Positions 6,850 to 15,049 of a stretch of 33,034 bases of DNA are shown here, one piece after another. A program made the position numbers and the translations under genes. The notes beneath the pieces were generated by a model. It was not told where the DNA came from and ran no database searches. It worked only from the letters and a program-made list of their open reading frames with translations. The DNA is from Pseudomonas crudilactis. GTDB lineage: Bacteria > Pseudomonadota > Gammaproteobacteria > Pseudomonadales > Pseudomonadaceae. The DNA is taken from contig NZ_WXVV01000039.1 in NCBI RefSeq assembly GCF_013433315.1, positions 1 to 33,034 of the forward strand. Reading direction: 5' to 3'. Every line of letters begins with the position of its first letter. Within the stretch, counting starts at the first letter, position 1.

Positions 6850-7985
6850 AGTTTCGCCGCCGCTTCACGCAGCGTCTCCTCGCGTTTGGCGAAGCACAGA
6901 CGCACCAGGCGCTGGCCTTGCGGTGGGTTCTGGTAGAACACCGACACCGGAATACTCGCCACGCCGTGTTCGCGGGTCATCCACATGGCCATCTCGACGT
7001 CATTCAGGTCAGGACGGATCTGTGAGTAATCGACCAGTTGGAAATAGGTGCCGGTGACACGTTTGAAGGTGAAGCGCGACGGCGCCAGCAGATCGCAGAA
7101 CAGGTCGCGTTTGGCTTGATAGAAACCCGGCAACTCTTCGACGTGTTCCGGGTGCTCGGCCATGTAATCGGCCAGCGCATATTGCAGTGGGGTCACGCCG
7201 CAGAAACTGACGTACTGGTGCACCTTGCGCAATTCAGCCGTCAGGGCTGGCGGCGCGACGACGTAGCCGGTTTTCCAGCCGGTAACGTGGTAAGTCTTAC
7301 CGAACGAGCTGACCACGAAGGCGCGCTGATACAGCTCTTCGTGAGCGAGCACGCTGACGTGCGGCACGCCGTCGAACACCAGGTGTTCATAGACTTCGTC
7401 GCTGATCAGGTAGATGTCACGATCACGGATCAACGCCGCCAGTTGATCCAGCTCGGCACGGCTGATCAGGGCGCCGCTCGGGTTATGTGGGGTGTTGATG
7501 ACGATCATTTTCGTGCGCGGGCTCAAGGCCGCCGCGAGTTTGTCGAAATCGATGGAGAAGTCGTCCGGGTTCAACTGCACATGCACGCAACGACCGCCCG
7601 CCAACTCGGTCGCCGGCTCATAGCTGTCGTAGCACGGATCGAACACGATGACTTCGTCGCCGCTGTGGATAACCGCCTGAATCGCACAAAAGATCGCCTG
7701 GGTCGCGCCCGGCGTCACGGTCACTTCGCTGTCGGCATTGACCTGCACGCCATAGCTGCGTGCGATTTTCGCCGCAATCTGTTCGCGCAGCGCAGGCAGC
7801 CCGGTCATCGGCGAATACTGGTTATGGCCACTGGCGATGTGTCGACCGACTGCATCACGCAGTGACTGCGGGCCGTCAAAATCAGGAAAACCCTGGGACA
7901 GGTTGATCGCGCCGGTTTGCGCGGCGAGCTGAGACATCTGCGTGAAAATCGTGATGCCGACATTCGGCAGCTTACTGGTGATCAT
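6837..7985 (-). CDS. Methionine/glutamine-type aminotransferase (PLP, YbdL family)
   Basis: A 382-residue fold-type I class I/II aminotransferase. The PLP lysine is K230 in SSFGKTYHVTGWKTGY. NTPHNPSG (164-171) and SDEVYE (195-200) provide the cofactor-binding Asn and Asp. The N-terminus (SKLPNVGITIFTQMSQLA) and INLSQGFPDFDGP are typical of the YbdL/kynurenine aminotransferase-like group, which transaminates methionine and aromatic amino acids. The ATG at 7985 was chosen by homology and because AGGGA lies upstream; the open frame continues to 8108 without family support. Together with the overlapping amidase gene it fits the known glutamine transaminase/omega-amidase pair used to reclaim methionine from its keto acid. 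Exact substrate unproven. Confidence 0.93.
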   Translation of the reverse strand: MITSKLPNVGITIFTQMSQLAAQTGAINLSQGFPDFDGPQSLRDAVGRHIASGHNQYSPMTGLPALREQIAAKIARSYGVQVNADSEVTVTPGATQAIFCAIQAVIHSGDEVIVFDPCYDSYEPATELAGGRCVHVQLNPDDFSIDFDKLAAALSPRTKMIVINTPHNPSGALISRAELDQLAALIRDRDIYLISDEVYEHLVFDGVPHVSVLAHEELYQRAFVVSSFGKTYHVTGWKTGYVVAPPALTAELRKVHQYVSFCGVTPLQYALADYMAEHPEHVEELPGFYQAKRDLFCDLLAPSRFTFKRVTGTYFQLVDYSQIRPDLNDVEMAMWMTREHGVASIPVSVFYQNPPQGQRLVRLCFAKREETLREAAAKLCVI

Positions 7986-8059
7986 CGGGGGTTCCCTGCT
8001 CAACACCCGGCTCTGACGACGGCGCGGGAGAGCCCGAGGATAGCCCATCCGGCGCCCAT

Positions 8060-8086
8060 AAAAAAAGGGCGCCGGATGGCACCCTT
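8060..8086 (-). terminator. Rho-independent terminator downstream of der
   Basis: On the minus strand GGGTGCC pairs with GGCGCCC (one G-T pair, 4-base loop) and is followed by seven T. It lies 56 bases after the der stop. The right half of the stem also belongs to a second perfect inverted repeat, ATCCGGCGCCC (8047-8057) with GGGCGCCGGAT (8067-8077), whose loop is the A/T run. Confidence 0.85.
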
Positions 8087-8095
8087 CTCTCATGT

Positions 8096-8128
8096 TGATC
8101 GTTCCCACGCTCTGCGTGGGAACGATCA
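8096..8128. repeat. Dispersed short palindrome, family C (GTTCCCACGC)
   Basis: Perfect 15-base arms at 8096-8110 and 8114-8128 contain GTTCCCACGC and its complement around the 3-base loop TCT. This compact hairpin is a different repeat family from the other two in the window. I recognise it as a recurrent intergenic element of P. fluorescens-group genomes. It lies 13 bases from the der stop, between that gene and its terminator. Confidence 0.85.
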
Positions 8129-8141
8129 GCGACCCGCGACC

Positions 8142-9611
8142 TTATTTCTTGTCGCGGCGCTTCTTGTCAGCTTTCTTGTGGTGCGACATCAAACGACGCT
8201 TCTTGTTGACCTGGCGGTCGGTCAGCGTGGTTTTATTGCCTTCGTACGGGTTCTCGCCGCCCTTGAACTCGATGCGGATCGGCGTGCCGACCAGCTTCAG
8301 CACACGGCGGTAGGTGTTCTCCAGATAGCGCACGTACGACTTCGGCACTTTCTCGATCTGGTTACCGTGGATCACGATGATCGGCGGGTTAGCGCCACCC
8401 AAGTGAGCGTAACGCAGCTTGATCCGGCGGTTGTTGACCATCGGCGGCGCGTGCTCGCCAACCGCGTCTTCCAGAATCTGGGTCAGACGGTTGGTCGGCC
8501 AGCGGGTGACCGCCGACTTGAACGAGTTCTGTACGGATGCGTAGAGGTTACCCACGCCAGTGCCGTGCAGGGCCGAGATGAAGTGGATGTCGGCGTAATC
8601 AACGAAGAACAGACGACGCTGCAGCTCAACCTTCACATAGTCGCGCTCGCTCGGCGTCATGCCGTCCCACTTGTTGATCGCGATGACCAGCGCACGACCC
8701 GACTCGATGGCAAAGCCGAGCAGGTTGAGGTCGTGATCGACCACGCCTTCGCGGGCATCCATCACGAAGATCACCACGTTGGCGTCTTTGATCGCTTGCA
8801 GGGTTTTGACCACGGAGAACTTTTCGACTTCTTCGTGGATCTTGCCGCGCTTGCGCACACCAGCGGTGTCGATCAGCGTGTACTTCTCTTCATTGCGTTC
8901 GAACGGAATGTAGATACTGTCGCGAGTCGTACCGGGTTGGTCATAGACGATTACCCGGTCTTCACCGAGCATGCGGTTGACCAGGGTCGACTTGCCCACG
9001 TTCGGACGGCCGATGATGGCGATCTTGATGCCGTCTTTTTCGCTCGGGCCAGGAATGCGCTTGGCTTCCTCGCCTTCGGCAACGATCTCTTCTTCGCCTT
9101 CTTCCGGCTCTTCTTCGTCTTTCGGGAAATCACCGAGGGCGATTTCCAGCATCTGGGTGATGCCACGGCCGTGAGCACCGGCGATCGGGATCGCGTGACC
9201 CATGCCCAACGGAGCGAACTCAGCGCGGGCCATTTCCGGGTCGATGTTGTCAACCTTGTTGGCAACCACGTAGGAACGCTTGTTACGTTTGCGCAGGTGT
9301 TCGGCGATCATCTGGTCGGCGGCAGTGAAACCGGCCTTGGCATCTACCAGGAACAGCACAACATCCGCTTCTTCAATGGCCAGCAGCGACTGCTCGGCCA
9401 TTTTTTCGTCCATACCATGCTCGTCACCGGAGATACCACCGGTGTCGACCAGAATGTAGGAACGCCCTTGCCACTTGGCCTCACCGTACTGGCGATCACG
9501 GGTCAGACCGGACAAGTCGCCGACGATGGCGTCACGAGTCCTGGTCAGGCGGTTGAACAAGGTGGACTTGCCGACGTTCGGTCGGCCCACCAGGGCGATT
9601 ACGGGAACCAT
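8142..9611 (-). CDS. der: Ribosome-assembly GTPase Der (EngA)
   Basis: A 489-residue tandem-GTPase protein needed for 50S subunit assembly. Two complete G domains are visible, each with a GRPNVGKST P-loop (about residues 9-17 and 200-208), DTGG / DTAG switch motifs, and NKVD / NKWD guanine-specificity motifs. An acidic linker (EEEPEEGEEE) separates them. A KH-like domain and a very basic C-terminal tail (KKRRLMSHHKKADKKRRDKK) follow. The ATG at 9611 matches homologues (MVPVIALVGRPN), with GGAG 7 bases upstream; the GTG at 9623 lies inside that ribosome binding site. bamB lies upstream, but a terminator-like hairpin separates the two. Confidence 0.98.
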   Translation of the reverse strand: MVPVIALVGRPNVGKSTLFNRLTRTRDAIVGDLSGLTRDRQYGEAKWQGRSYILVDTGGISGDEHGMDEKMAEQSLLAIEEADVVLFLVDAKAGFTAADQMIAEHLRKRNKRSYVVANKVDNIDPEMARAEFAPLGMGHAIPIAGAHGRGITQMLEIALGDFPKDEEEPEEGEEEIVAEGEEAKRIPGPSEKDGIKIAIIGRPNVGKSTLVNRMLGEDRVIVYDQPGTTRDSIYIPFERNEEKYTLIDTAGVRKRGKIHEEVEKFSVVKTLQAIKDANVVIFVMDAREGVVDHDLNLLGFAIESGRALVIAINKWDGMTPSERDYVKVELQRRLFFVDYADIHFISALHGTGVGNLYASVQNSFKSAVTRWPTNRLTQILEDAVGEHAPPMVNNRRIKLRYAHLGGANPPIIVIHGNQIEKVPKSYVRYLENTYRRVLKLVGTPIRIEFKGGENPYEGNKTTLTDRQVNKKRRLMSHHKKADKKRRDKK

Positions 9612-9635
9612 GCGGCTCTCCACTTCGTTATTTCA

Positions 9636-9668
9636 GAAAATACAAAAGCCGCTGCGAGGCAGCGGCTG
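9636..9668 (-). terminator. Terminator-like hairpin between bamB and der
   Basis: On the minus strand GCCGCTGC / GCAGCGGC with a CTC loop is followed by TTTTGTATTTTC. It lies 25 bases before the der start and about 80 bases after the bamB stop. A further GGGGTTTAACCCC palindrome lies near 9724-9736. der may therefore have its own promoter or be expressed by read-through. Confidence 0.8.
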
Positions 9669-9747
9669 GTGCTCGGGGCAACGCCTGTTAGCGCTGCAAG
9701 CCCCATGAATCCGGGGCCGCCTGGGGGTTTAACCCCAAGCATAGTTG

Positions 9748-10899
9748 TTACTTGATGGTCAGGGCTTCCAGTTTGCCGCTGTTGCCATATACATAAATCG
9801 TGTCACCCACCACCAGCGGACGGGCACGCAGGCCGTCGCTGTCGATGCGCTCACGGCCGACGAAACGGCCGTCAACCTGACTCAGCAGGTGCAGATAACC
9901 TTCCAGGTCACCCACTGCAACATAGCTGGAGAACACTTCCGGAGCCGACAGTTGACGGCGGGCCAGCGAATCGTTGCTCCACAATGCTGTGGTCGAACGT
10001 TCGTCGACGCCTTCAACGGTGCCCGAGGACAGGCTCACGTAAACGCTGCCGAAACCCTGAGCGATACCGGCGTAGCTCGACGCGTCGCGCTGCCACAGTT
10101 GACGACCGCTTTCCAGGTCCAGTGCCGCAACGCGACCCTGGTAGCTGGCAACGTAAAGCGTACCGCCGGACAGCAGCAGACCGCCGTCGATGTCGACCAC
10201 GCGCTCCAGTTCCGAACGACCTTGTGGAATCGCGATCCGTTGTTCCCAGACCGGCACGCCGTTGGAAATGTCCAGAGCGACCACTTTACCGGTCGACAGG
10301 CCGGCCACCGCGAGGCGGTTGGTGACCAGCGGAGCACTGGTGCCACGCAGGGTCAGTACGGCCGGCGTGCTGTCATACACCCAGCGTTGCGTACCGGTCG
10401 ATGCATCCAGACCGATCAGACGATCGTCCTGAGTCTGCACCACGACCACGTCACCGTTGTTGGCCGGTGGCGCGAGGACTTCGCTGTTGACGCGTGCACG
10501 CCACTTCTCTTCACCGTTGCTGGTGTCCAGAGCGACGACTTCGCCACGCAGCGTACCGATCAGCACCAGACCGTAACCCACGCCAACGGCGCCGGAGACA
10601 GGCAGGTCAAGATCCTGCTTCCATTTTACGTCGCCATTGCCACGATCCATGGCCATCACCACGCCGGTTACATCGGCAGCGTAGATGGTGTCACCGTCGA
10701 TCGCCGGCACCAGCATGTTGTAGGTTTCGCCCTGACCGTCACCGATCGAACGACTCCACTGCTTTTGCAGAACCACTTCTTCTTTGAAGTCGGTCAGTTC
10801 GGCCGGTGGCAATTCTTTTTTGCTGTTGCTGCTGCAACCCGCGGCCAGAAGGGCCAGAGCCAGCAATGCTGCATGCTTCCAACGGATCACGTCACGCAT
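9748..10899 (-). CDS. bamB: Outer-membrane assembly lipoprotein BamB
   Basis: A 383-residue lipoprotein with signal peptide and lipobox LAAGC (C22 is lipidated). The rest is a PQQ/WD-like eight-bladed beta-propeller, shown by repeated blocks such as VVALDTSNGEEKWRA, LIGLDASTGTQRWVY, VVALDISNGVPVWEQ and VAALDLESGRQLWQR. BamB belongs to the BAM complex that folds outer-membrane proteins with BamA. The ATG at 10899 is chosen because the lipoprotein signal starts right after it. It overlaps the end of yfgM by 8 bases, so translation is probably coupled. Confidence 0.97.
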   Translation of the reverse strand: MRDVIRWKHAALLALALLAAGCSSNSKKELPPAELTDFKEEVVLQKQWSRSIGDGQGETYNMLVPAIDGDTIYAADVTGVVMAMDRGNGDVKWKQDLDLPVSGAVGVGYGLVLIGTLRGEVVALDTSNGEEKWRARVNSEVLAPPANNGDVVVVQTQDDRLIGLDASTGTQRWVYDSTPAVLTLRGTSAPLVTNRLAVAGLSTGKVVALDISNGVPVWEQRIAIPQGRSELERVVDIDGGLLLSGGTLYVASYQGRVAALDLESGRQLWQRDASSYAGIAQGFGSVYVSLSSGTVEGVDERSTTALWSNDSLARRQLSAPEVFSSYVAVGDLEGYLHLLSQVDGRFVGRERIDSDGLRARPLVVGDTIYVYGNSGKLEALTIK

Positions 10900-11533
10900 C
10901 CCCTTTGGCCAGGTCGTCGAGCTTGATTTGAAGGCCACCGACCGCCGCTTCATCCGACAGTGCCGCCTTGGCTTTTTGATACGCCTTGTTCGCGTCATCG
11001 GTACGGCCCAGCTGTACCAGCAGGTCGCCCTTGAGTTCTTCGCGAGTGGCCAGGAACGCTTTGTCGGCGTCGCCGTCGAGCAGTTTCAGGCCGTCTTCAG
11101 CCTTGTTCTGCGCACCCAGCACCTGCGCCAGACGCTGACGGGCGATCTCGCCCAGCGCCGGGTTGGCCGGTTTGTCGACGATGGCTTTCAGCTCGGTCGC
11201 GGCGTCATCCAGCTTGCCGCTGTCGACCGCCACTTTGGCAACGAACAGGCTGCCGTACTGCGCGTAGGCAGAACCGCCGAATTCGCTGTTGAGCTTGCCG
11301 GCCAGATCCGCCACGCGGGCAGCATCAGGCTTGCCGTCAGGCGTCAGCGTGGTTTCCAGCAATTGCTGATAGAGCACCGAGGCGCCTTGCGACTGGTTGC
11401 TCTGATACTTGTGATAAGCCTGCCAGCCGAACACGATAACCAACGCCAACAGGCCGCCGGTGACCAGAGGTTTGCCGTTGCGTGCCCACCAGTCCTTCAA
11501 ATCCGCCAACTGTTCGTCTTCGGTACTCGACAC
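10892..11533 (-). CDS. YfgM-like TPR protein, inner-membrane anchored
   Basis: A 213-residue protein with a short cytoplasmic N-terminus (MSSTEDEQLADLKDWWARNG), one membrane segment (about 22-41) and a periplasmic tetratricopeptide-like domain (DUF2133). E. coli YfgM is an ancillary SecYEG subunit that works with the chaperone PpiD. The same gene order hisS-yfgM-bamB is found in enterobacteria. Start is GTG at 11533, with AAGGAG 7 bases upstream. The ORF continues directly into bamB. Confidence 0.93.
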   Translation of the reverse strand: MSSTEDEQLADLKDWWARNGKPLVTGGLLALVIVFGWQAYHKYQSNQSQGASVLYQQLLETTLTPDGKPDAARVADLAGKLNSEFGGSAYAQYGSLFVAKVAVDSGKLDDAATELKAIVDKPANPALGEIARQRLAQVLGAQNKAEDGLKLLDGDADKAFLATREELKGDLLVQLGRTDDANKAYQKAKAALSDEAAVGGLQIKLDDLAKGDA

Positions 11534-11574
11534 CCCAATACTCCTTAATCGCTAAATCGGCTGTTTGGACAGCT

Positions 11575-12864
11575 TCAACCCTGCACGACGCAGGTGGCCA
11601 GGTGAGCGGCGAGCGCATCCCAGGCAATGCTTTGTTGTTCGCCCTGGCCACGCAGGGGTTTGAAACCTACCACTTGCTGGGCCATTTCGTCGTCACCGAG
11701 GATCAGTGCGTACAGCGCACCGCTCTTGTCGGCCTTCTTGAACTGGCTTTTGAAGCTGCCGGCGCCGGCATTGACTTGCAGACGCAGGTTTGGAAGTTGA
11801 TCACGAACACGTTCAGCCAGAGCCAGACCGGCAAGCTCGGCTTCTTCACCGAAGGCGCAGAGGTAGACGTCGACCTGCCGGGAGATTTCTTCCGGGATCT
11901 GCTCGAGGGTTTCCAGCATCAAAACCAGACGCTCGATGCCCATGGCGAAACCGACCCCGGTGGTTGGCTTGCCGCCCATCTGCTCGACCAGACCGTCGTA
12001 ACGGCCGCCGGCGCAGACAGTGCCCTGAGCGCCGAGCTTGTCGGTGACCCATTCGAAAACGGTTTTGCTGTAGTAATCGAGGCCGCGCACCAGTTTCGGG
12101 TTGAGCACGTAAGGAATGCCGACGGCATCCAGACGCGCTTTCAAGCCTTCAAAGTGCGCACGGGATTCGTCGTCGAGGTAGTCGGCCATTTTCGGCGCAT
12201 CGACCAGTACCGCTTGAGTGTCGGCATTTTTCGTGTCGAGCACACGCAGCGGGTTGGTTTTCAGGCGACGCTGGCTGTCTTCGTCGAGCTTGTCGTGGTG
12301 CGCCGAGAGGTACTCGACCAGCGCTTCACGATAACGCCCACGGGACTCGCTGGTGCCGAGGCTGTTGAGTTCGAGTTTGACCGCATCACGAATGCCCAGC
12401 TCGCCCCACAGGCGCCAGGTCATGGTGATCAGCTCGGCGTCGATGTCCGGACCGTCGAGGTTGAACACTTCCAGACCGATCTGGTGGAACTGGCGATAAC
12501 GGCCTTTCTGCGGACGCTCGTGGCGGAACATCGGACCGATGTACCAGAGTTTCTGCACCTGGCCACCGCCGGTGATGCCGTGCTCGAGCACGGCACGCAC
12601 ACACGCTGCGGTGCCTTCCGGACGCAGGGTCAGGGAGTCACCGTTGCGGTCTTCGAAGGTGTACATCTCTTTTTCGACGATATCGGTCACTTCACCGATC
12701 GAGCGTTTGAACAGCTCGGTGAATTCAACGATCGGCATGCGAATCTGCTTGTAACCGTAGTTATCCAGCAGACGCGCAACGGTGCCCTCGAAATAACGCC
12801 ACAGGGGTGTCTGTTCGGGCAGGATGTCGTTCATGCCACGAATGGCTTGCAGAGACTTGCTCAC
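11575..12864 (-). CDS. hisS: Histidyl-tRNA synthetase
   Basis: A 429-residue class II aminoacyl-tRNA synthetase. The opening SLQAIRGMNDILPEQ is characteristic of HisRS. Motif 2 is visible in YIGPMFRHERPQKGRYRQFHQIG, and the histidine-specific loops appear as RGLDYYSKTVFEW and CAGGRYDGLVEQMGG. Motif 3 is TTGVGFAMGIERLVLML. The anticodon-binding domain occupies about residues 330-429. Start is GTG at 12864, with AAGGA at good spacing. The gene lies 37 bases after ispG and 41 before yfgM. Confidence 0.98.
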   Translation of the reverse strand: MSKSLQAIRGMNDILPEQTPLWRYFEGTVARLLDNYGYKQIRMPIVEFTELFKRSIGEVTDIVEKEMYTFEDRNGDSLTLRPEGTAACVRAVLEHGITGGGQVQKLWYIGPMFRHERPQKGRYRQFHQIGLEVFNLDGPDIDAELITMTWRLWGELGIRDAVKLELNSLGTSESRGRYREALVEYLSAHHDKLDEDSQRRLKTNPLRVLDTKNADTQAVLVDAPKMADYLDDESRAHFEGLKARLDAVGIPYVLNPKLVRGLDYYSKTVFEWVTDKLGAQGTVCAGGRYDGLVEQMGGKPTTGVGFAMGIERLVLMLETLEQIPEEISRQVDVYLCAFGEEAELAGLALAERVRDQLPNLRLQVNAGAGSFKSQFKKADKSGALYALILGDDEMAQQVVGFKPLRGQGEQQSIAWDALAAHLATCVVQG

Positions 12865-12901
12865 TTTAAATCCTTAAATTCGTTCGGCGCTTCAGTCAGG
12901 C

Positions 12902-14011
12902 TCAGCCGCGCGCAATAACCGCAGCGTCAGCTTCGACCTTTTCGGCCGCTTTCTGGCGGATCAGCTTTTCCAGCTCGTCCACCAGATTGTCATTCGTCAG
13001 TTTCTGCGACGGCTTGCCGTCGATGTAAATCAGGTTTGGCGTGCCGCCAGTCAAGCCGATATGGGCTTCCTTGGCTTCGCCGGGGCCGTTGACCACACAG
13101 CCGATCACCGCGACATCCAGCGGCACCAGCAGGTCTTCAAGGCGCCCTTCCAGCTCGTTCATGGTTTTCACCACATCAAAGTTCTGCCGCGAGCAACTCG
13201 GGCAGGCGATGAAGTTGATGCCACGGGAACGCAGATGCAAAGACTTGAGAATGTCGTAACCGACCTTCACTTCCTCGACCGGGTCGGCCGCCAGCGAGAT
13301 GCGGATGGTATCGCCAATCCCCTCGGCGAGCAGCATACCTAGGCCCACGGCGGATTTCACTGTGCCCGACCGCAATCCACCGGCTTCGGTGATGCCCAGG
13401 TGCAGCGGCTGGACGATTTCTTTCGCCAGCAAGCGATAGGCTTCGACGGCCATGAACACGTCCGAGGCCTTCACGCTGACCTTGAAGTCCTGGAAGTTCA
13501 GGCGTTCGAGGTGTTCAACGTGGCGCAGAGCAGATTCGACCAATGCGGCCGGGGTCGGCTCGCCGTATTTCTTTTGCAGGTCTTTTTCCAAGGAACCTGC
13601 GTTGACGCCGATGCGGATCGGAATCCCGCGATCACGCGCAGCATCAACGACCGCACGAACACGGTCTTCGCGACCGATGTTGCCCGGGTTGATGCGCAGG
13701 CAGTCCACGCCCAGTTCGGCCACGCGCAAGGCGATCTTGTAGTCGAAGTGGATGTCGGCAACCAGCGGCACCTTGACCAGTTGCTTGATCTTGCCGAACG
13801 CCTCGGCAGCGTCCATGTCCGGCACCGAAACGCGGACGATATCGACGCCAGCGGCTTCCAGACGATTGATTTGCGCAACAGTGGCGGCAACGTCATTGGT
13901 GTCGCTGTTGGTCATGCTCTGCACAGCGATCGGCGCATCGCCGCCCACCGGTACATTACCGACCCAGATCTTGCGCGAAACGCGACGTTTGATTGGAGAT
14001 TCGCCGTGCAT
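12902..14011 (-). CDS. ispG: 4-hydroxy-3-methylbut-2-enyl diphosphate synthase (IspG/GcpE)
   Basis: A 369-residue [4Fe-4S] enzyme of the MEP isoprenoid pathway that converts MEcPP to HMBPP. Cluster ligands are C270 and C273 in ACPSC, C305 in GCVVNGPGE, and E312, the same numbering as in E. coli. The N-terminal TIM barrel contains VQSMTNSDT and VADIHFDYKIAL. The ATG at 14011 lies 3 bases after the rodZ stop, so the ribosome binding site sits inside rodZ. As an Fe-S enzyme it depends on the isc system encoded 4-9 kb away. Confidence 0.98.
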   Translation of the reverse strand: MHGESPIKRRVSRKIWVGNVPVGGDAPIAVQSMTNSDTNDVAATVAQINRLEAAGVDIVRVSVPDMDAAEAFGKIKQLVKVPLVADIHFDYKIALRVAELGVDCLRINPGNIGREDRVRAVVDAARDRGIPIRIGVNAGSLEKDLQKKYGEPTPAALVESALRHVEHLERLNFQDFKVSVKASDVFMAVEAYRLLAKEIVQPLHLGITEAGGLRSGTVKSAVGLGMLLAEGIGDTIRISLAADPVEEVKVGYDILKSLHLRSRGINFIACPSCSRQNFDVVKTMNELEGRLEDLLVPLDVAVIGCVVNGPGEAKEAHIGLTGGTPNLIYIDGKPSQKLTNDNLVDELEKLIRQKAAEKVEADAAVIARG

Positions 14012-14014
14012 GAC

Positions 14015-15049
14015 TTATTGACCCAACTTCAGGCGAGCAGTCTCGCCACTGGTGAACGGAGCGATATCGACCGGTTGGCCGTTGTAGCTGACCTGTGCAG
14101 CACGGGCAACGCCCAGACGCACGTTAAGCGGCGGCTTGCCGGAAACGGTGACGCTGTCGCCTTTATGCTTCAGACCACTGAAAATCACTTTGCCACGGCC
14201 ATCGGTCACTTGTGCCCAGCAATCGGCGCTGAACTGCAGTTGTACCTGACCGTCGCCAGCCACCGGAGCGGTTGCTTCTGCGGTCGCTGCGGGTGTAGCA
14301 GGAACAACCGGAGCGGTGACGGTCGGCGCTGGAGTGGTCGGCACGGTTGGCGCGGGGCTAGCCGGGGTAGCGACAACCGGCGCCGGTGTATGAACCGGGG
14401 CGGTCGGCGTTGCAGCCGGTGCTGCTGGAGCAGTTGCCGGAGCAGCGCCTTCTGCACCAGTCGATTCAGCCGTGGTTTCCGACTGAGGCAGCGCCAGCGC
14501 TGTAGAAGTATCGGCCTGATTCTCTTCGACAGCCTGGTCTTCCGGCTCGTCGATCGGGTGAATCTGGGTGGTACCGTCAGCCCCTTCGACTTCAACGTGC
14601 TCAGGCGCCAGAGACGTCAGGTCCTTGGTGCGCTGCGAAGTCTGATCCTGCCACCAGACGAAACCGCCGCCGATGACCGCGATCAGCAACAGCAGGCTGA
14701 CAATACGCAAAATGGTGTGGGAAACCCGCACCGGCTCTTCGATACGACCAAGGGCGTGAACATTGCTGCCCTGGGAGTCGGTGCCGGTGGACTGGTCGAA
14801 TTGCTGAACCAGAACGGTCTGGTCCATGCCGAGCAATTTGGCATAGGCGCGAATGTAACCGCGAGCGAAGGTATGCCCCGGCAGCTTGTCGAAAGCGCCG
14901 GCTTCAAGATTGCTCAGGGAAGTCACGGTGAGGTTGAGCTTGAGGGCCACTTCGGCCAGCGACCAGCCATTGCTTTCGCGGGCCTGGCGCAGGGTCTCAC
15001 CGGGGTTAACGCGATTCGCTGCTACAACTTCGGGATGCGCCGCTTTCAT
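14015..15049 (-). CDS. rodZ: Cytoskeletal protein RodZ
   Basis: A 344-residue protein with an N-terminal helix-turn-helix (about 16-80; GETLRQARESNGWSLAEVALKLNL), a membrane segment (about 112-132) and a periplasmic part. The periplasmic part has a linker very rich in Pro, Ala and Thr (about 195-265) and a beta-rich DUF4115 domain at the end. RodZ ties MreB to the membrane and elongation machinery and shapes rod cells. Two ATG codons are adjacent (15052 and 15049). GGAG lies 5 bases before the second, which I chose; it overlaps the pilF stop as TGATG. The linker gives long antisense ORFs that are not genes. Confidence 0.95.
   Translation of the reverse strand: MKAAHPEVVAANRVNPGETLRQARESNGWSLAEVALKLNLTVTSLSNLEAGAFDKLPGHTFARGYIRAYAKLLGMDQTVLVQQFDQSTGTDSQGSNVHALGRIEEPVRVSHTILRIVSLLLLIAVIGGGFVWWQDQTSQRTKDLTSLAPEHVEVEGADGTTQIHPIDEPEDQAVEENQADTSTALALPQSETTAESTGAEGAAPATAPAAPAATPTAPVHTPAPVVATPASPAPTVPTTPAPTVTAPVVPATPAATAEATAPVAGDGQVQLQFSADCWAQVTDGRGKVIFSGLKHKGDSVTVSGKPPLNVRLGVARAAQVSYNGQPVDIAPFTSGETARLKLGQ

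Noticed and set aside
7917..9755. 612-codon plus-strand ORF opposite der
   Set aside because: Antisense of der, with no family resemblance. der itself has all its GTPase motifs.
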